Source of the DNA: Lachnospiraceae bacterium
GTDB lineage: Bacteria; Bacillota; Clostridia; Lachnospirales; Lachnospiraceae
Direction of reading: 5' to 3'
Length of the DNA stretch: 64,000 nt
Assembly (NCBI GenBank): GCA_017553505.1
Contig: JAFZLD010000007.1
Span: 1-64,000 of the forward strand
How positions within the stretch are numbered: position 1 is the stretch's first letter; every line of letters begins with the position of its first letter. A model generated the notes under the pieces. That model saw nothing but the letters and a program-made list of their open reading frames with translations. It searched no databases and was not told the origin of the DNA. The position numbers and the translations under genes are program-made. Of the stretch, positions 1 to 9,232 are shown piece by piece.

Positions 1-2970
1 GCTATCAGAGAGAAAATTGTTACATCTACCGCAGTTTATGTGGGCAAGAACGGCAACCTTTTGTCCGAGACTCCCGAGAACTGCAGAGTACTTAAGATAG
101 AGAACCCGATACTTACCGACCTTGATATGCTCAAGATTCGTTCCATGAACAAAGAAGGCTTCAAGGTAGTTAACGTACCGATTATTTACTACAAGAAGAT
201 GCCCATCGACCGCGCACTCGACCACGTATTTGTAGAAGTGGACAGAGCTTATAAGAGCGGTGCGGATATCCTGATTCTTACCGACCGCGGTGTAGATGAG
301 AACCACGTTGCGATTCCCTCACTTCTTGCGGTTTCGGCAGTTCACAAGCACTTGGTACAGACCAAGAAATGTACCGCAATGTCACTCATCCTTGAGTCCG
401 GCGAGCCCAGAGAAGTGCACCATTTCGCAACACTCCTAGGCTTCGGCGTAAGTGCGGTTAACCCTTATCTTGCACATGCTTCAATCGGCAAGCTTATCAA
501 CGACGGTCTTCTTAACAAGGACTACTACGCAGCTGTTGACGACTACGACAAGGCAGTCCTTCAGGGTATCGTAAAGATTGCTTCCAAGATGGGTATTTCC
601 ACGATTCAGTCTTACCAGGGCAGCAGAATCTTCGAGGCAGTCGGCATCGGTCAGTCACTGATTGATAAATACTTTACCGGCACTGTAAGCAGAATCGGCG
701 GTATCGACCTTGAAGATATTGCAAAACAAAGCGATTTGCTTCATTCCAAAGCCTTCGATTCACTCGGTCTTTCCTGCAACCCCACCATTAATTCCGTGGG
801 ACGGCACAAGATGCGTGCGCAGGGTGAGACTCACAGATACAACCCTCAGACCATTCACATGCTCCAGTGTGCTACACGTGAGGGCAACTACGACAAGTTT
901 AAGCAGTACACCGCTATGGTGGACTCCGAAGAAACAGGCTATTTAAGAAGTCTCCTTGACTTTAAATATACGACTAATGCAATACCTCTTTCAGAGGTGG
1001 AAAGCGAAGACGAAATCGTCAAACGCTTCAAGACCGGCGCCATGTCCTATGGCTCAATATCCGAGGAAGCTCATGAGACGCTTGCTATCGCGATGAACAG
1101 ACTTCACGGTAAGTCAAACAGCGGTGAGGGCGGTGAAAGCAATGAGCGCCTCGAGTCAGCCGGTACCGACAACGACAGAAGCTCTGCCATCAAGCAGGTG
1201 GCAAGCGGACGTTTCGGTGTTACGGAACGCTACTTATCAAGTGCCAAGGAAATTCAGATTAAAATGGCTCAGGGCGCGAAGCCCGGTGAAGGCGGCCATC
1301 TTCCCGCAGGTAAGGTATACCCCTGGATTGCGAAGACCCGTCACTCAACGCCCGGCGTAAGCCTTATTTCGCCGCCTCCGCACCATGATATATACTCAAT
1401 CGAAGACTTGGCTCAGCTTATCTACGACCTTAAGAACGCCAACAAATACGCGCGTATCTCCGTTAAGCTCGTAGCGGAAGCCGGTGTCGGCACAATTGCC
1501 GCAGGTGTAGCCAAGGCAGGCGCAGGCGTAATCCTTATTTCAGGTTACGACGGCGGTACCGGAGCAGCTCCCATAAGCTCCATCCACAACGCAGGACTTC
1601 CCTGGGAAATGGGTCTTTCCGAGACTCATCAGACCCTTATTATGAACGGCCTTCGAGACAGAGTTGTGATTGAAACCGACGGTAAGCTTATGAGCGGCCG
1701 TGACGTTGCAATCGCAGCAATGCTCGGCGCCGAAGAGTTCGGATTTGCAACAGCTCCACTTGTTACGCTCGGCTGCGTAATGATGCGTGTCTGCAACCTC
1801 GATACCTGTCCCATGGGTATCGCAACCCAAAACCCCGAGCTTCGTAAGAACTTTTCGGGTAAGCCGGAATATGTAGAGAACTTTATGCGCTTCATAGCAA
1901 GAGAGCTTCGCGAATACATGGCTAAGCTCGGTGTGCGCACCCTCAATGAACTCGTAGGCCGCACAGACCTTCTTAAGATGAAGGACAATTTAAGCGAGCG
2001 TGAAAAGAAGCTTGATCTTAGCAAGATTCTTGTGAGCGAACAAAAGGACATTTCAAGCAACAAAGACTTATACGATTTTGGGCTCGAGAAAACCGTCGAC
2101 GAGCGCGAACTCCTTAAAGACAAGGACATCGTTAAGGCAATAGAAAAAGAAGGAACCACCAAGAAAAAGATTAAGATTACAAACACCGACAGAACCTTCG
2201 GAACTCTTCTTGGCGCAGAGATAGTTCGTAAGAACCACAAGGGACTTAAAGACGACGCCATCGTCCTTGAATGTGAAGGCGCAGGCGGACAGAGTTTCGG
2301 CGCATTTATCCCCAAGGGCTTAACCATCAACCTTACGGGTGACTCCAACGACTACTTCGGCAAAGGCTTATCCGGCGGTAAGTTATCCGTCAAGGCTCCC
2401 GCCGATGCGGCATACAAGCCTCACGAGAACGTCATCATCGGTAACGTGGCACTCTACGGTGCAACTTCCGGTGAAGCTTACATAGCAGGTATCGCGGGCG
2501 AGCGTTTCTGCGTACGTAACTCCGGCGCCATCGCCGTAGTTGAAGGCGTAGGCGAGCACGGATGCGAATACATGACAGGTGGCCGCGCCGTAATCTTAGG
2601 CCCCACCGGCAAGAACTTTGCAGCCGGCATGAGCGGCGGTATCGCTTATGTCCTCGATGAAGAAAACTGCCTGTACAAGAACTTAAACAAAGACCTTGTC
2701 CTCATGGAGAAGCTCGAGCACAAAGTCGACAAGGACGAGCTCAAGAAGCTCCTTACCAACCACGTGAAATACACAGGCTCCGTTAAAGCCAAGGAAGTCC
2801 TTGATAACTTTGAATCATACGTAGACAAGTTTAAGAAGATTATCCCCGCCGACTACAAAAAACTGCTTAGCTTAATCAGCAAGTTTGAAGAAGAAGGCGA
2901 GACCAAAGAAAATGCCGAGATTGATGCTTTTTACGAAAGCATAGGCAAAAAGAAGGGAGAAGGGGTATGA
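1..2970 (+). CDS. gltB: Glutamate synthase large subunit, 5' end outside window
   Basis: Large subunit of glutamate synthase, which makes glutamate from glutamine and 2-oxoglutarate. The frame is open to base 1, so the N-terminal glutamine amidotransferase domain lies upstream and the window holds the central, FMN/2-oxoglutarate and C-terminal domains. The FMN synthase domain starts near base 1045 (AMSYGSIS, then HGKSNSGEGGE). The 3Fe-4S cysteines are at about 1770-1815 in the pattern C-x5-C-x4-C (CVMMRVCNLDTC is visible). The C-terminal GXGXG beta-helix follows from about 2210, with repeated GG and GAxxG motifs. The stop overlaps the gltD start by four bases (ATGA), so the two subunits are probably translationally coupled. 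The assignment is secure; only the 5' end is missing. Confidence 0.96.
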   Translation, partial: AIREKIVTSTAVYVGKNGNLLSETPENCRVLKIENPILTDLDMLKIRSMNKEGFKVVNVPIIYYKKMPIDRALDHVFVEVDRAYKSGADILILTDRGVDENHVAIPSLLAVSAVHKHLVQTKKCTAMSLILESGEPREVHHFATLLGFGVSAVNPYLAHASIGKLINDGLLNKDYYAAVDDYDKAVLQGIVKIASKMGISTIQSYQGSRIFEAVGIGQSLIDKYFTGTVSRIGGIDLEDIAKQSDLLHSKAFDSLGLSCNPTINSVGRHKMRAQGETHRYNPQTIHMLQCATREGNYDKFKQYTAMVDSEETGYLRSLLDFKYTTNAIPLSEVESEDEIVKRFKTGAMSYGSISEEAHETLAIAMNRLHGKSNSGEGGESNERLESAGTDNDRSSAIKQVASGRFGVTERYLSSAKEIQIKMAQGAKPGEGGHLPAGKVYPWIAKTRHSTPGVSLISPPPHHDIYSIEDLAQLIYDLKNANKYARISVKLVAEAGVGTIAAGVAKAGAGVILISGYDGGTGAAPISSIHNAGLPWEMGLSETHQTLIMNGLRDRVVIETDGKLMSGRDVAIAAMLGAEEFGFATAPLVTLGCVMMRVCNLDTCPMGIATQNPELRKNFSGKPEYVENFMRFIARELREYMAKLGVRTLNELVGRTDLLKMKDNLSEREKKLDLSKILVSEQKDISSNKDLYDFGLEKTVDERELLKDKDIVKAIEKEGTTKKKIKITNTDRTFGTLLGAEIVRKNHKGLKDDAIVLECEGAGGQSFGAFIPKGLTINLTGDSNDYFGKGLSGGKLSVKAPADAAYKPHENVIIGNVALYGATSGEAYIAGIAGERFCVRNSGAIAVVEGVGEHGCEYMTGGRAVILGPTGKNFAAGMSGGIAYVLDEENCLYKNLNKDLVLMEKLEHKVDKDELKKLLTNHVKYTGSVKAKEVLDNFESYVDKFKKIIPADYKKLLSLISKFEEEGETKENAEIDAFYESIGKKKGEGV

Positions 2971-4421
2971 GCGATATGACCAGACCGGATTTTAATGAGT
3001 TTCACGAAAGCCCCGATTTAAATGCACAAAAAGAACAGGCGAAGCGCTGCAACAACTGTGGCGTGCCCTTCTGCCAGGCAGGCACCATGATAGCCGGTAT
3101 GGCTTCAGGTTGCCCCCTTAACAACCTCGTGCCGGAGACCAACAGCTTAGTCTCCATGGGTAACTTCGAGCAGGCATATGTACGTCTGTCTAAAACTCAC
3201 AGCTTCCCCGAGTTTACCTCAAGAGTCTGCCCCGCACTTTGCGAGGCGGCCTGCACCTGCGGCCTTCACACCACGCCCATTCCCACTAAGGAGAACGAGC
3301 GTGCCATCATAGAGTATGCTTTTGCCCACGACCTGGTCAAAGAAATCAAGCCCGCCACCCGCACAGGTAAGAAAGTTGCCGTTATCGGAAGCGGACCTTC
3401 GGGACTTGCAACCGCCCAGATTCTTAACATGCGCGGACACAGCGTAACGGTCTTCGAGCGAAGCGACCGTCCCGGCGGATTGTTAAGATACGGTATCCCC
3501 AACATGAAGCTTGATAAGCGCGTCCTTGACCGTCGAATCGATCTTCTTAAGGATGCAGGCGTTGAGTTTAAGTGCTCCGTTAACGTAGGCAAGGATATCA
3601 GTGCCAAGGACATTTTGAAAGAATACGACCGCGTAGTATTATGTTGCGGTGCCTCCAATCCCCGTGATATCAAGGCTCCCGGCAGAGATGCGAAGGGCAT
3701 CTATTTTGCGGTTGATTTCCTCAAGGAAGTAAGCAAGCGTCTCATGGACGAAGATTACAGCTCAGAAGCACTTGTGAAAGCCGAAGATTTTTCTTTTGGC
3801 TCGCTCAAAGGCAAGTCGGTTGTGGTAATCGGCGGCGGTGATACCGGTAACGACTGCGTGGGAACGGCTGTAAGACTTTATGCCGACAGCGTAACCCAGC
3901 TTGAAATGATGCCTAAGCCCTCTGAGGAAAGACTTCCCTCTAACCCCTGGCCCGAATGGCCGAGGATTCTTAAGACCGACTACGGCCAGATGGATGCTAT
4001 CAAGGCCTTCGGCAAGGATCCCAGAATCTTTGAAACGACCGTCAAAGAATTCATTAAGGACAAGAAGGGCAACTTAACCGAACTTAAGCTTGTGAAGCTC
4101 ACTCCTAAGAAGGATGAGAAGACCGGCAGAATGATTATGGCGGAGGTTGAGGGCAGCGAATATACCCTCAAAGCCGATTTGGTACTTATTGCCGCAGGAT
4201 TTTTAGGCTCTGAAAGTTACATCACGACTGCTTTTGGTGTAGAATGTAATGAAAGAACCAATGTATCCACCAAACCGGGCGAATACCTTACCACTCAGGA
4301 ACGCGTATTTACCGCAGGCGACATGCACAGAGGACAGTCGCTTGTGGTATGGGCGATTTCCGAGGGCAGAAAGGCTGCTGCGGCGGTGGACGAGTCCCTT
4401 ATGGGCTACACCAATTTATAA
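2967..4421 (+). CDS. gltD: Glutamate synthase small subunit
   Basis: 484-aa NAD(P)H-dependent small subunit that passes electrons to GltB. The N-terminal part carries the cysteine clusters for 4Fe-4S centres (CNNCGVPFC near residue 28, CPALCEAACTCG near 90). The FAD-binding Rossmann motif VAVIGSGPSGLA is near residue 135 and the NAD(P)H motif VVVIGGGDTGNDC near 285; a C-terminal FAD motif FTAGDMHRGQ follows. The length is normal for the family. The start ATG overlaps the gltB stop and has AAGGGG just upstream. It lies 12 bases before the glutamine synthetase gene, forming a GS-GOGAT operon. Confidence 0.96.
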   Translation: MSDMTRPDFNEFHESPDLNAQKEQAKRCNNCGVPFCQAGTMIAGMASGCPLNNLVPETNSLVSMGNFEQAYVRLSKTHSFPEFTSRVCPALCEAACTCGLHTTPIPTKENERAIIEYAFAHDLVKEIKPATRTGKKVAVIGSGPSGLATAQILNMRGHSVTVFERSDRPGGLLRYGIPNMKLDKRVLDRRIDLLKDAGVEFKCSVNVGKDISAKDILKEYDRVVLCCGASNPRDIKAPGRDAKGIYFAVDFLKEVSKRLMDEDYSSEALVKAEDFSFGSLKGKSVVVIGGGDTGNDCVGTAVRLYADSVTQLEMMPKPSEERLPSNPWPEWPRILKTDYGQMDAIKAFGKDPRIFETTVKEFIKDKKGNLTELKLVKLTPKKDEKTGRMIMAEVEGSEYTLKADLVLIAAGFLGSESYITTAFGVECNERTNVSTKPGEYLTTQERVFTAGDMHRGQSLVVWAISEGRKAAAAVDESLMGYTNL

Positions 4422-4433
4422 AGGAGCATATTT

Positions 4434-5669
4434 ATGAATACCCTTGAAGACATCATTAATCTCATAGACGAGGAAGGCGTTGAGTTTATCCGTCTTCAGT
4501 TTGCCGACATCTTCGGTAATCTTAAAAACGTGGCTATAACTCCCGGGCAGATTGAGAGAGTGGCTGCGGGAAGGTTTTCTTTTGACGGATACATGGTATT
4601 CGGTGAGGGCGCTGCGGAGACGTTATATCTTAAGCCCGACCTTGATACCTTCGTAATTCTTCCCTGGCGCCCCAAGCACGGCAAGGTAGGCAAGCTTATC
4701 TGCAGCGTGTGCACGGCGGACGGTAAGCCTTATGAGTTATGCTCAAGAGGTATTTTGATTAAGAACTTAGAGGCAGTAAAAGAAAGCGGTTACGACGCAT
4801 ATATCGATCCCGAGTGCGAGTTCTTCTTATTCCACACGGACGAGGAAGGCAATGCCACCACTAAGACTCATGAAGAAGCGGGCTATATGGATGTAGGTCC
4901 CGTGGACCTTGGTGAGAACGCAAGACGTGATATGGTGTTAACTCTTGAGGAGATGGGCTTTGATATCAAGGCTTCTCATCACGAGAAGGCGCCGGGCCAG
5001 CATGAAATAGATTTCAGAGGAGATTCCGGTGTTAAGGCTGCGGACGATGTTATGACATTTAAGTTCGCGGTTCGTTCCGTTGCGAAGGGCTTCGGACTTC
5101 ACGCAACCTTTATGCCGAGCCCCATTCAGGATGCTCCCGGTTCCGGCATGCACTTAAAATTGTCGCTTTACAAGGACGGAAGAAACGTGTTTAACACTTC
5201 CGAGGAGACCGCTAGATACTTTGCGGGCGGAATATTGCAGCATGCTACGGAGATTGCTTCTTTTACCAATCCCTTGGTTAATTCATACAAGAGACTCGAT
5301 AAGTGGAAAGTGTCCAAGAAGCCCAAGGCAGAGCGTAACCTCGTGGTAGTATGCGAGGAATGCGGCGAAAGAAGCGTTGAGGTAAGATTCCCCGATCCTT
5401 CCGCCAATATCTACGCTGCCATGGCATTGTTACTCAGAGCAGGCTTAAAGGGCATAGAAGAGAAAATCGAGCTTGACGATGTTAAGTTCCATGGACTTCC
5501 CGGCAATTTAAAGGATGCGCTCCTTAAAGCTCATGACAGTGCTTTTGTGAAGGAAGTACTCGGTGAAGAGTTCACCGATTTGTATATTACAGACAAGCTT
5601 TCCGAGTGGGACGAATACCTTAACAAGGTTTCCGACTGGGAACTCGAGAAATATCTTTTGAAGGTATAG
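4434..5669 (+). CDS. glnA: Glutamine synthetase, type I-like, divergent
   Basis: 411-aa protein of the type I glutamine synthetase family (glutamate + ammonia + ATP to glutamine). Matching blocks: FIRLQFADIFG near the N-terminus, PECEFFLF, SHHEKAPGQHEIDF near residue 180, HATFMPSP, GSGMHLKLSL, NSYKRL, and VEVRFPDPSANIY. It is about 30 residues shorter than the usual ~440. The usual DGSSIEGF latch reads DGYMVFGE, and the segment that normally carries NRSPLIRIP is replaced by an unrelated stretch (KAERNLVVVCEECGERS). Those arginines help bind ATP and glutamate, so activity or specificity may be altered. The good AAGGAG site fixes the start. Its position in the gltBD operon supports a nitrogen role. 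Confidence 0.85.
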   Translation: MNTLEDIINLIDEEGVEFIRLQFADIFGNLKNVAITPGQIERVAAGRFSFDGYMVFGEGAAETLYLKPDLDTFVILPWRPKHGKVGKLICSVCTADGKPYELCSRGILIKNLEAVKESGYDAYIDPECEFFLFHTDEEGNATTKTHEEAGYMDVGPVDLGENARRDMVLTLEEMGFDIKASHHEKAPGQHEIDFRGDSGVKAADDVMTFKFAVRSVAKGFGLHATFMPSPIQDAPGSGMHLKLSLYKDGRNVFNTSEETARYFAGGILQHATEIASFTNPLVNSYKRLDKWKVSKKPKAERNLVVVCEECGERSVEVRFPDPSANIYAAMALLLRAGLKGIEEKIELDDVKFHGLPGNLKDALLKAHDSAFVKEVLGEEFTDLYITDKLSEWDEYLNKVSDWELEKYLLKV

Positions 5670-5679
5670 TGAGGTATTT

Positions 5680-6222
5680 ATGGGAAGTGTTATTCTAGCC
5701 ATTCCCAATCAGCAGACCGCCGGTAAGATAAGCGAGATTCTCAGCCGCCACGATTACACGCCCGATGCGATGTGTATGCTTGGCTCGGAGGTGCTTCGTG
5801 CCGCGGGTTCGTACGATTACGGCGTTGTTATTATGACAAGGCGACTTCGTGATATGAGTTACACGGAGTTATACGAGTATCTGCCGGAGCATTTCCAGTT
5901 GCTTGTAATCACTGCGGAAACGGATGACTACAGGCCGAGGGACGGACTCTTAAGACTGTCGTCGCCGTTTAAATCATCGGATCTTATCAATACTGTCGAC
6001 ATGATGTTTTCAAGCCTTGAAGGGGCGGTCAAGAAGCAACGTAAGCCGCAGCGCAGTCTTGAAGACAAGATGAAGATTGATAAGGCCAAGCTCCTGCTCA
6101 TGGATCGTAATGACATGACGGAGCCCGAGGCGTTTCGATATATCCAGAAGACCAGCATGGATATGGGACGCACCATGGTTGAGTCGGCAGAGATGATTCT
6201 TATGTTGAATTGGGACAGATAA
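5680..6222 (+). CDS. ANTAR-domain RNA-binding antiterminator with pseudo-receiver
   Basis: 180-aa regulator. The N-terminal ~115 residues have the fold pattern of a response-regulator receiver, and the C-terminal ~60 residues (from about LEDKMKIDKAKLLLM to SMDMGRTMVESAEMI) match an ANTAR RNA-binding domain, the type that antiterminates transcripts through paired hexaloop hairpins. Receiver residues are missing: the acidic pair after the first strand is IPNQ, the phosphoacceptor position reads IMTRR, and the late lysine is replaced (SSPF). Phosphorylation-independent control is therefore likely, as in AmiR. It is the last gene of the gltBD-glnA operon, so nitrogen-gene leaders are the likely targets. 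It is followed by a strong terminator. Confidence 0.85.
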   Translation: MGSVILAIPNQQTAGKISEILSRHDYTPDAMCMLGSEVLRAAGSYDYGVVIMTRRLRDMSYTELYEYLPEHFQLLVITAETDDYRPRDGLLRLSSPFKSSDLINTVDMMFSSLEGAVKKQRKPQRSLEDKMKIDKAKLLLMDRNDMTEPEAFRYIQKTSMDMGRTMVESAEMILMLNWDR

Positions 6223-6245
6223 ATTATATATTTGTGGATTTTTGG

Positions 6246-6285
6246 GAGCCAAATACAACTTAAAGTGGTATTTGGCTCTATTTTT
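6246..6285 (+). terminator. Terminator of glt-gln operon
   Basis: An 11-bp perfect stem (GAGCCAAATAC, 6246-6256, with its complement at 6268-6278) is followed by TATTTTT. It sits 24 bases after the ANTAR gene stop. Confidence 0.85.
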
Positions 6286-6404
6286 CTACTTAAAAATAAA
6301 CTCATATTTGAATTTGCTATAGCGAACAACTGAAAGTGGTGATATCATATAATCAATTCAACCGACAGACGAATTGCAAGTCACAACTCAACAAGGAGGA
6401 GCAA

Positions 6405-7334
6405 ATGGAAAGACCTGCTTTCGGAACTACGTTACAGAATTTGAGAAAAGAAAAAAAGATCACGCAGGAACAGCTTGCGACCCACTTGGGAGTAAGTCCC
6501 CAGGCGGTTTCAAAGTGGGAGAACGGCTCCTACCCGGAAAGCGATTTGCTTCCCGCCATAGCAGATTATTTTGACGTATCAATTGACTATCTGTATGGTC
6601 GCGGCGGCGGTAACGACCCTATCGAAGTACAGGTGTTTAAAGCGCTGCAGGAAGCGGTGGAGAAAGAACCCCAATTGGAAAATAATGTACACAGCCACGC
6701 AGAAACTGCGAAACTCATGAGAAAGATTCTTTGGGCTTTCCAGATATCACCGTGGGCCACCAATAAGGATTATTTCAATGCACCTCAAAACTCCATGGAA
6801 GCCCCCAAGACAACATCCATGATACTGGATAATGAGTTCTTCAGTTATATGGGTTTAAGAGTCGATAATCCTTTCTTTTTCTTTATGAGTAAGCCCGAGA
6901 ACTATGACTATATCGAGGAACTGTTCAAGGATACCGACGGAATTGTTAAACTGTTTGAAACATTGTCTGATAAAGATAACATGCGGATACTTATATATCT
7001 CTACACGTTTTCAAGAGAGTCATTCGTGACCGCGGCTACGATATCGAAGGCGCTTTCAATAAAGAGAGAAAAGGTTGATAAACTGCTGAGCGCGCTTGTG
7101 GATTACAGTATTTTCTGTAAGTCGGGGAACCTTCCTTTTTACAAAATAGCGGTAGTGGGAGAGAGCGGCGAAGAGACGGCGTACTCGACAGACCCCAATT
7201 TCGGAGGACTGTTCGTAGCTCTGCTGCTTATGGCCAAAGAATACATTAATCCTCCCACAGGCTTCCAGATGCAGGTAAATAACAGAAAAGACAGCTGGGC
7301 CGACAGGGAAAAGGTATTCGGTAAGAAGAAATAA
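6405..7334 (+). CDS. XRE-family transcriptional regulator of adjacent ABC genes
   Basis: 309-aa DNA-binding regulator. Residues ~5-62 form a classic Cro/C1-type helix-turn-helix (LRKEKKITQEQLATHLGVS, then QAVSKWENGS). The remaining ~240 residues include a second helix-rich segment resembling a winged-helix unit (FETLSDKDNMRILIYLY ... ISKALSIKREKVDKLLSAL). I use the ATG at 6405 because AAGGAGGAGC lies directly upstream; an in-frame ATG at 6336 has no such site. The gene ends 21 bases before an ABC exporter gene, so it probably controls the exporter pair in response to a drug, peptide or envelope signal. The ligand is not visible. Confidence 0.85.
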   Translation: MERPAFGTTLQNLRKEKKITQEQLATHLGVSPQAVSKWENGSYPESDLLPAIADYFDVSIDYLYGRGGGNDPIEVQVFKALQEAVEKEPQLENNVHSHAETAKLMRKILWAFQISPWATNKDYFNAPQNSMEAPKTTSMILDNEFFSYMGLRVDNPFFFFMSKPENYDYIEELFKDTDGIVKLFETLSDKDNMRILIYLYTFSRESFVTAATISKALSIKREKVDKLLSALVDYSIFCKSGNLPFYKIAVVGESGEETAYSTDPNFGGLFVALLLMAKEYINPPTGFQMQVNNRKDSWADREKVFGKKK

Positions 7335-7355
7335 AACTATATAGGAGAATGTACA

Positions 7356-9218
7356 ATGGGTAAAAAGAAAAAAGAAGAGGAAGAGAAAAAAAACAAGTAC
7401 CACAAAGAATACGGACCGTGGTCGAACTCTGCTTATGTCATGAAGAGTCTCTTTAAGACAGAGCCGAAGATGAAGATTATTATCGTGCTTGCCACGATAT
7501 CATCTACAATTGCGGTATATTTGTGGACATTCATCTCGAAGTTTGTAATCGATGCGATTACAAGAAAAGACGATGTGATGAAGCTTGTGGGGGTAATGGC
7601 GATTCTTCTGGTGATTCAGCTTATCACCACCATTACGCAAAGCTGCACCAAATGGACGAACTGGTACAGATACGTAAACGGTCGATTTGCGGAGATTATT
7701 AAGAAGAACTACAAGTTCATGACACAGCGCTATCAGAACCTTGAGGACAAGGATATCCTTGACTGTTATCAGAAGGCAAGCACGGCTACCGGCGGTAACG
7801 GCAACGGTGTCGAAGGTCTGATGCACAACATGGAGGAATTCATTCTTGATATTGCGGTGGTAACCGTCGGTATTATCATCATGGGTACTTTAAGCTTTCC
7901 TGTGGCAATAGGAATGCTTGCGCTTGCTTTCATCAATTTCTTTATCAAGAATCATACCAACAAATACACAAAAGCCAATATCTGGGATCCGCTTGCCACC
8001 TGGTGGCGCAAAGACAATTATATGAACTATACCTTTACAGACTTTGCGGCTGCCAAGGACATAAGAATGTACGGCCTTAAGAAATACCTTATCGGCAAGT
8101 ACAGAGAATTGGGCAAAGAACGCATCGAAGCCCAGAGACGCAATGAACTCATCTGGTGGGTATGCGGTCTTATCGGCAATATTTTATGGCTTGTGGCAGA
8201 GAGCGGCCTCTATGCATGGCTGATTTATTCGGTCATCACGAAGGGACTTACAGTCGGTAATTTCACGCTATATTTAGGCTCGGCGGCTTCTTTCTTTAAC
8301 TACATCCTGACGCTTCTTGACAGTGTCAACCAGATACTTCAAAACAGCAGACAGGTGGACGATTTCAGAAGCTTTATGGACATTGACAAAGAATTGGAAG
8401 AGACGTACAAACCGCTTCCTGCTTTGGATAAGTTTGAGTTCAGATTCGAGAATGTATCCTTTAAGTATCCGGGTGCCGAAAAGTTCGCTCTTAAGAATCT
8501 AAATATCACGGTTAAGTCAGGCAAGAAGCTTGCTGTAGTGGGCCTTAACGGTGCCGGCAAGACTACGTTTATTAAGCTTTTGCTGAGACTCTACGAGCCT
8601 ACTGAAGGACACATATATCTTAACGATGTGGACATTTCCACATATGACAGAGACGAGTACTACAAGCTCTTCTCGCCTGTGTTCCAGGAAGTCATTCTTT
8701 TTGCATATCCGCTGTATCTTAACGTATCCATGAACACGGTTGCCGAAACGGACAAAGAACGTGCGATTAAGTGCCTTGAGCAGGCCGGCATGAAGGAGAA
8801 AGTTGCGGAGCTTAAAAACGGTGTGGATACCGAAGTTCTTAAGGTCGTGGAAGATGACGGTGTGGACTTCTCGGGTGGTGAGAAGCAGAAGATTGCACTT
8901 GCCCGTGCTTTGTACAAGAATGCACCGGTTATCGTGCTTGATGAGCCTACGGCGGCTTTGGATGCGCTTGCAGAGGCTAAGCTTTATCAGGACTTTGACA
9001 AGATGGTGGAAGGCAAGACTGCTATTTACATCAGCCATAGACTCAGTTCCACGCAGTTCTGCGACGATGTGGCTATGTTTAAGGATGCAGAGCTTGTGGA
9101 GTACGGTACGCATGAGAGCCTTCTTAAGGCAGGCGGCCCTTACAGTGAGATGTTTAATGTGCAGGCACAGTACTATCTTGAGAATGAAAACGGTAACGAA
9201 GAACTTAATGCAGGTTAA
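7356..9218 (+). CDS. ABC exporter, membrane plus ATPase half-transporter (first of pair)
   Basis: 620-aa ABC half-transporter. The N-terminus is very lysine/glutamate rich, then about six membrane segments cover residues ~40-325. The ATPase domain follows: Walker A GLNGAGKTTF near residue 395, Q-loop FQEV, signature FSGGEKQK (the usual first Leu is Phe and the Q is E), Walker B VIVLDEPTAALD, H-loop ISHRLSS. AGGAG lies 8 bases before the start. The stop overlaps an ATG of the next frame, and the next gene encodes a partner of equal size, so the pair probably forms a heterodimer. The substrate is unknown; with an XRE gene in front, drug or peptide export is the usual guess. Confidence 0.9.
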   Translation: MGKKKKEEEEKKNKYHKEYGPWSNSAYVMKSLFKTEPKMKIIIVLATISSTIAVYLWTFISKFVIDAITRKDDVMKLVGVMAILLVIQLITTITQSCTKWTNWYRYVNGRFAEIIKKNYKFMTQRYQNLEDKDILDCYQKASTATGGNGNGVEGLMHNMEEFILDIAVVTVGIIIMGTLSFPVAIGMLALAFINFFIKNHTNKYTKANIWDPLATWWRKDNYMNYTFTDFAAAKDIRMYGLKKYLIGKYRELGKERIEAQRRNELIWWVCGLIGNILWLVAESGLYAWLIYSVITKGLTVGNFTLYLGSAASFFNYILTLLDSVNQILQNSRQVDDFRSFMDIDKELEETYKPLPALDKFEFRFENVSFKYPGAEKFALKNLNITVKSGKKLAVVGLNGAGKTTFIKLLLRLYEPTEGHIYLNDVDISTYDRDEYYKLFSPVFQEVILFAYPLYLNVSMNTVAETDKERAIKCLEQAGMKEKVAELKNGVDTEVLKVVEDDGVDFSGGEKQKIALARALYKNAPVIVLDEPTAALDALAEAKLYQDFDKMVEGKTAIYISHRLSSTQFCDDVAMFKDAELVEYGTHESLLKAGGPYSEMFNVQAQYYLENENGNEELNAG

Positions 9219-9232
9219 TGGGGAGATTATTT

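Noticed and set aside
1629..2348. 239-codon minus-strand frame inside gltB
   Set aside because: Serine/leucine-rich shadow of a conserved gene on the other strand, with no homology features.
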